Notes under the pieces: model-generated
What the model was told of the DNA's origin: nothing
The model's input: the letters and a program-made list of their open reading frames with translations, nothing else
Database searches by the model: none
In this document: piece by piece, positions 5,082 through 5,978 of the stretch
Layout: each line of letters opens with the position of its first letter
Position numbering within the stretch: the first letter of the stretch is position 1
NCBI GenBank assembly: GCA_021787505.1
Contig: JAJYLU010000133.1
Span: 1 to 5,978, forward strand
Direction: 5' to 3'
DNA from: Nitrospirota bacterium
Lineage (GTDB): Bacteria > Nitrospirota > Thermodesulfovibrionia > Thermodesulfovibrionales > UBA6898
DNA length: 5,978 bases
Program-made: the position numbers and the translations under genes

Positions 5082-5676
5082 CAGGAGAGCATATCGGAAG
5101 GTGATTCTTGGGTTTGTCCTGGCCTCTGTCTTTGCGGGATGCTCGGTTCCACAGACGAAGATTTACAGCCTCGCTTTGACTAACGGTGGTCCGGCTGCAA
5201 AGATAGAGACGGACGCTTCACTTGATCTCGTTGTGCGGTCGCCACGCTATCTCTCCCAGCCCTATATCGCCCTCAGGACGTCACCTTATCAGCTCGAGAT
5301 CGCGAGGTATTCGAAGTGGGACGCCACTCCCGCAGAGATGATAAGGGATTCTTTCCGGAGCGCTTTATCGGCAACAGGTTTGTTTAGGGAGGTTAAGGCT
5401 TCGAACTTTGTTCCTCCCGCCTACTATTCCCTCGAAATCTATCTTCAAAAGTTCGAAAGACTCGACAACGGCGGTGATTCGTTCGCAGATCTGGCCTTCG
5501 ATCTGGACCTCTCCTCTCCTGAGGGCAAGTCTCTTTACCGGGGTTCTTTCAAGAAGAAAATAAGGCTCGCCGGCCGGGACTTCCGGGCGTTGGCGGAGGC
5601 CATGAGCGGCGCGTTGGCAGAGGGGATAGACGAGGCGAAGGCGAAAATCGCCAGGGCTTTTAAAAATCCGCTATGA
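5068..5676 (+). CDS. ABC-type transport auxiliary lipoprotein (PqiC/DUF330-like)
   Basis: A 202-residue predicted lipoprotein. The N-terminus has basic residues (RRAYRK, 6-11), a hydrophobic core (VILGFVLASVFA, 12-23) and a lipobox ending in AGC, with Cys25 as the acylated residue; Phe at -3 is less usual than Leu. The mature part begins with KIYSLAL (31-37), then LDLVVRSPRYLSQPYIALR (52-70) and YSKWDATPAEMIRDSF (80-95), the pattern of the ABC_trans_aux family (PqiC and relatives). Such proteins usually sit in the outer membrane and accompany MCE systems, plausibly docking the MlaD assembly there. Four-residue details such as the conserved KW(D/E)..P motif are intact. Overlap with mlaD by 14 bases makes it a member of the same operon. 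The family assignment is fairly firm and the docking role is inferred. It is not MlaC, which is a soluble periplasmic carrier. Confidence 0.85.
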   Translation: MRESNRRAYRKVILGFVLASVFAGCSVPQTKIYSLALTNGGPAAKIETDASLDLVVRSPRYLSQPYIALRTSPYQLEIARYSKWDATPAEMIRDSFRSALSATGLFREVKASNFVPPAYYSLEIYLQKFERLDNGGDSFADLAFDLDLSSPEGKSLYRGSFKKKIRLAGRDFRALAEAMSGALAEGIDEAKAKIARAFKNPL

Positions 5677-5689
5677 CTTGCGGTCTTTT
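5662..5689. terminator. weak candidate bidirectional terminator
   Basis: CCGC (5668-5671) and GCGG (5680-5683) flank an 8-base loop that contains the lipoprotein stop codon. TCTTTT follows on the plus strand, and AAAAA (5662-5666) gives a T-run on the minus strand. The place, between two convergent genes only 30 bases apart, suits a shared terminator, but a 4-base stem is short. Confidence 0.3.
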
Positions 5690-5706
5690 GAAATGCTCTC
5701 TACTTT

Positions 5707-5978
5707 TCACTCACCCTGTTTTTTCTGACGCTGGGAAAATAGCGAAGAGATCAATGAATCGATCTCGTTGTCTTCCGTTTCGTGGGCACTCTTCCGAGTG
5801 GCAGAGGGAGAGCTTTTTGGACGGGGAACAGGTCCGCTCCCCTTATGGGCGGCGGGTGGGCTTTTCGGATGGGCAACAGGCCCACTCCCCCGATGGGCGG
5901 CGGCCTGCTCGATCTTTGCAGCGGGAGGCGCCGGCACAGCCTTCTGGTATTCTTTATAAAGTATCTGTTCCTCGGAGG
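5707..5978 (-). CDS. C-terminal part of an unknown protein with a Pro/Lys/Ser-rich tandem repeat (partial)
   Basis: The minus-strand frame is open from the window edge to TGA at 5709-5707, giving 89 residues without a 5' end. It begins with a helix-like EEQILYKEYQKA, passes through a low-complexity Ala/Pro/Lys/Ser linker, and ends in a charged segment, ETEDNEIDSLISSLFSQRQK, likely a short amphipathic helix. The linker holds two tandem 16-residue units, QAAAHRGSGPVAHPKS and PPAAHKGSGPVPRPKS, 11 of 16 identical. A GTG at 5937-5935 could be read as a start, but the frame continues upstream with protein-like sequence, so I treat the gene as cut by the window. The opposing plus-strand reading is Trp/Leu/Gly-rich and less credible. 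The gene converges on the lipoprotein gene and is probably not part of the Mla operon. I do not recognise the family. Confidence 0.6.
   Translation of the reverse strand, partial: SEEQILYKEYQKAVPAPPAAKIEQAAAHRGSGPVAHPKSPPAAHKGSGPVPRPKSSPSATRKSAHETEDNEIDSLISSLFSQRQKKQGE
5812..5907. repeat. tandem direct repeat, two 48-base units
   Basis: Units 5812-5859 and 5860-5907 agree at about 38 of 48 positions by my hand alignment. Both are codon-aligned in the minus-strand frame and encode the paired 16-residue linker units. Several of the differences are silent or conservative (for example Arg/Lys), suggesting an old in-frame duplication of a flexible linker. Confidence 0.7.

Noticed and set aside
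5768..5959. Plus-strand 63-codon frame at the right end
   Set aside because: Trp/Gly/Leu-rich product without a binding site; the minus-strand reading continues to the window edge with more protein-like composition and a codon-aligned repeat.

Overview
The window carries a compact, mostly plus-strand gene cluster that joins a stress-type phospho-signalling module to a lipid-transport ABC system of the Mla/MCE class. MCE and auxiliary-lipoprotein genes point to a Gram-negative (diderm) bacterium. Moderately high GC, frequent AGG/AGA arginine and ATA isoleucine codons, GTG/TTG starts and GC-rich hairpin repeats between genes would suit Nitrospirota or a deltaproteobacterial (Desulfobacterota) lineage. 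That placement is an impression from sequence style, not a search result.

Layout. 1-265: a possible 5' end of a divergent minus-strand gene (1-73), a candidate sigma70-type promoter (79-107), and a 20-codon ORF with a very good ribosome binding site (149-211). 266-1552: GAF-PP2C (SpoIIE/RsbU-type) phosphatase. 1566-1991: RsbW/SpoIIAB-like HATPase kinase. 1966-2295: STAS-domain protein with an intact DSSG phosphosite. 2279-3085: MlaE permease. 3086-3357: a gap without a convincing gene, filled with inverted repeats. 3358-4158: MlaF ATPase. 4179-5081: MlaD (MCE) protein. 5068-5676: PqiC-type auxiliary lipoprotein. 5707-5978: the 3' end of a convergent minus-strand gene with a tandem 16-residue Pro/Lys/Ser-rich repeat.

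How the parts may work together. MlaE, MlaF, MlaD and the lipoprotein would form an inner-membrane ABC complex that moves phospholipid or another hydrophobic substrate between inner and outer membrane. The phosphatase, kinase and STAS protein are a complete partner-switching set: the kinase phosphorylates the STAS protein and the phosphatase reverses this in response to a GAF-sensed signal. No sigma factor is encoded here, and the STAS gene overlaps mlaE just where an MlaB-like STAS subunit would be expected. The main hypothesis is therefore that the phospho-switch acts on the transporter itself, through an MlaB-like STAS subunit, rather than (or as well as) on a sigma factor. Overlaps of 26, 17 and 14 nt indicate tight translational coupling. 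The only break in the cluster is the repeat-rich gap between mlaE and mlaF, which looks like a later insertion of non-coding repeat DNA.
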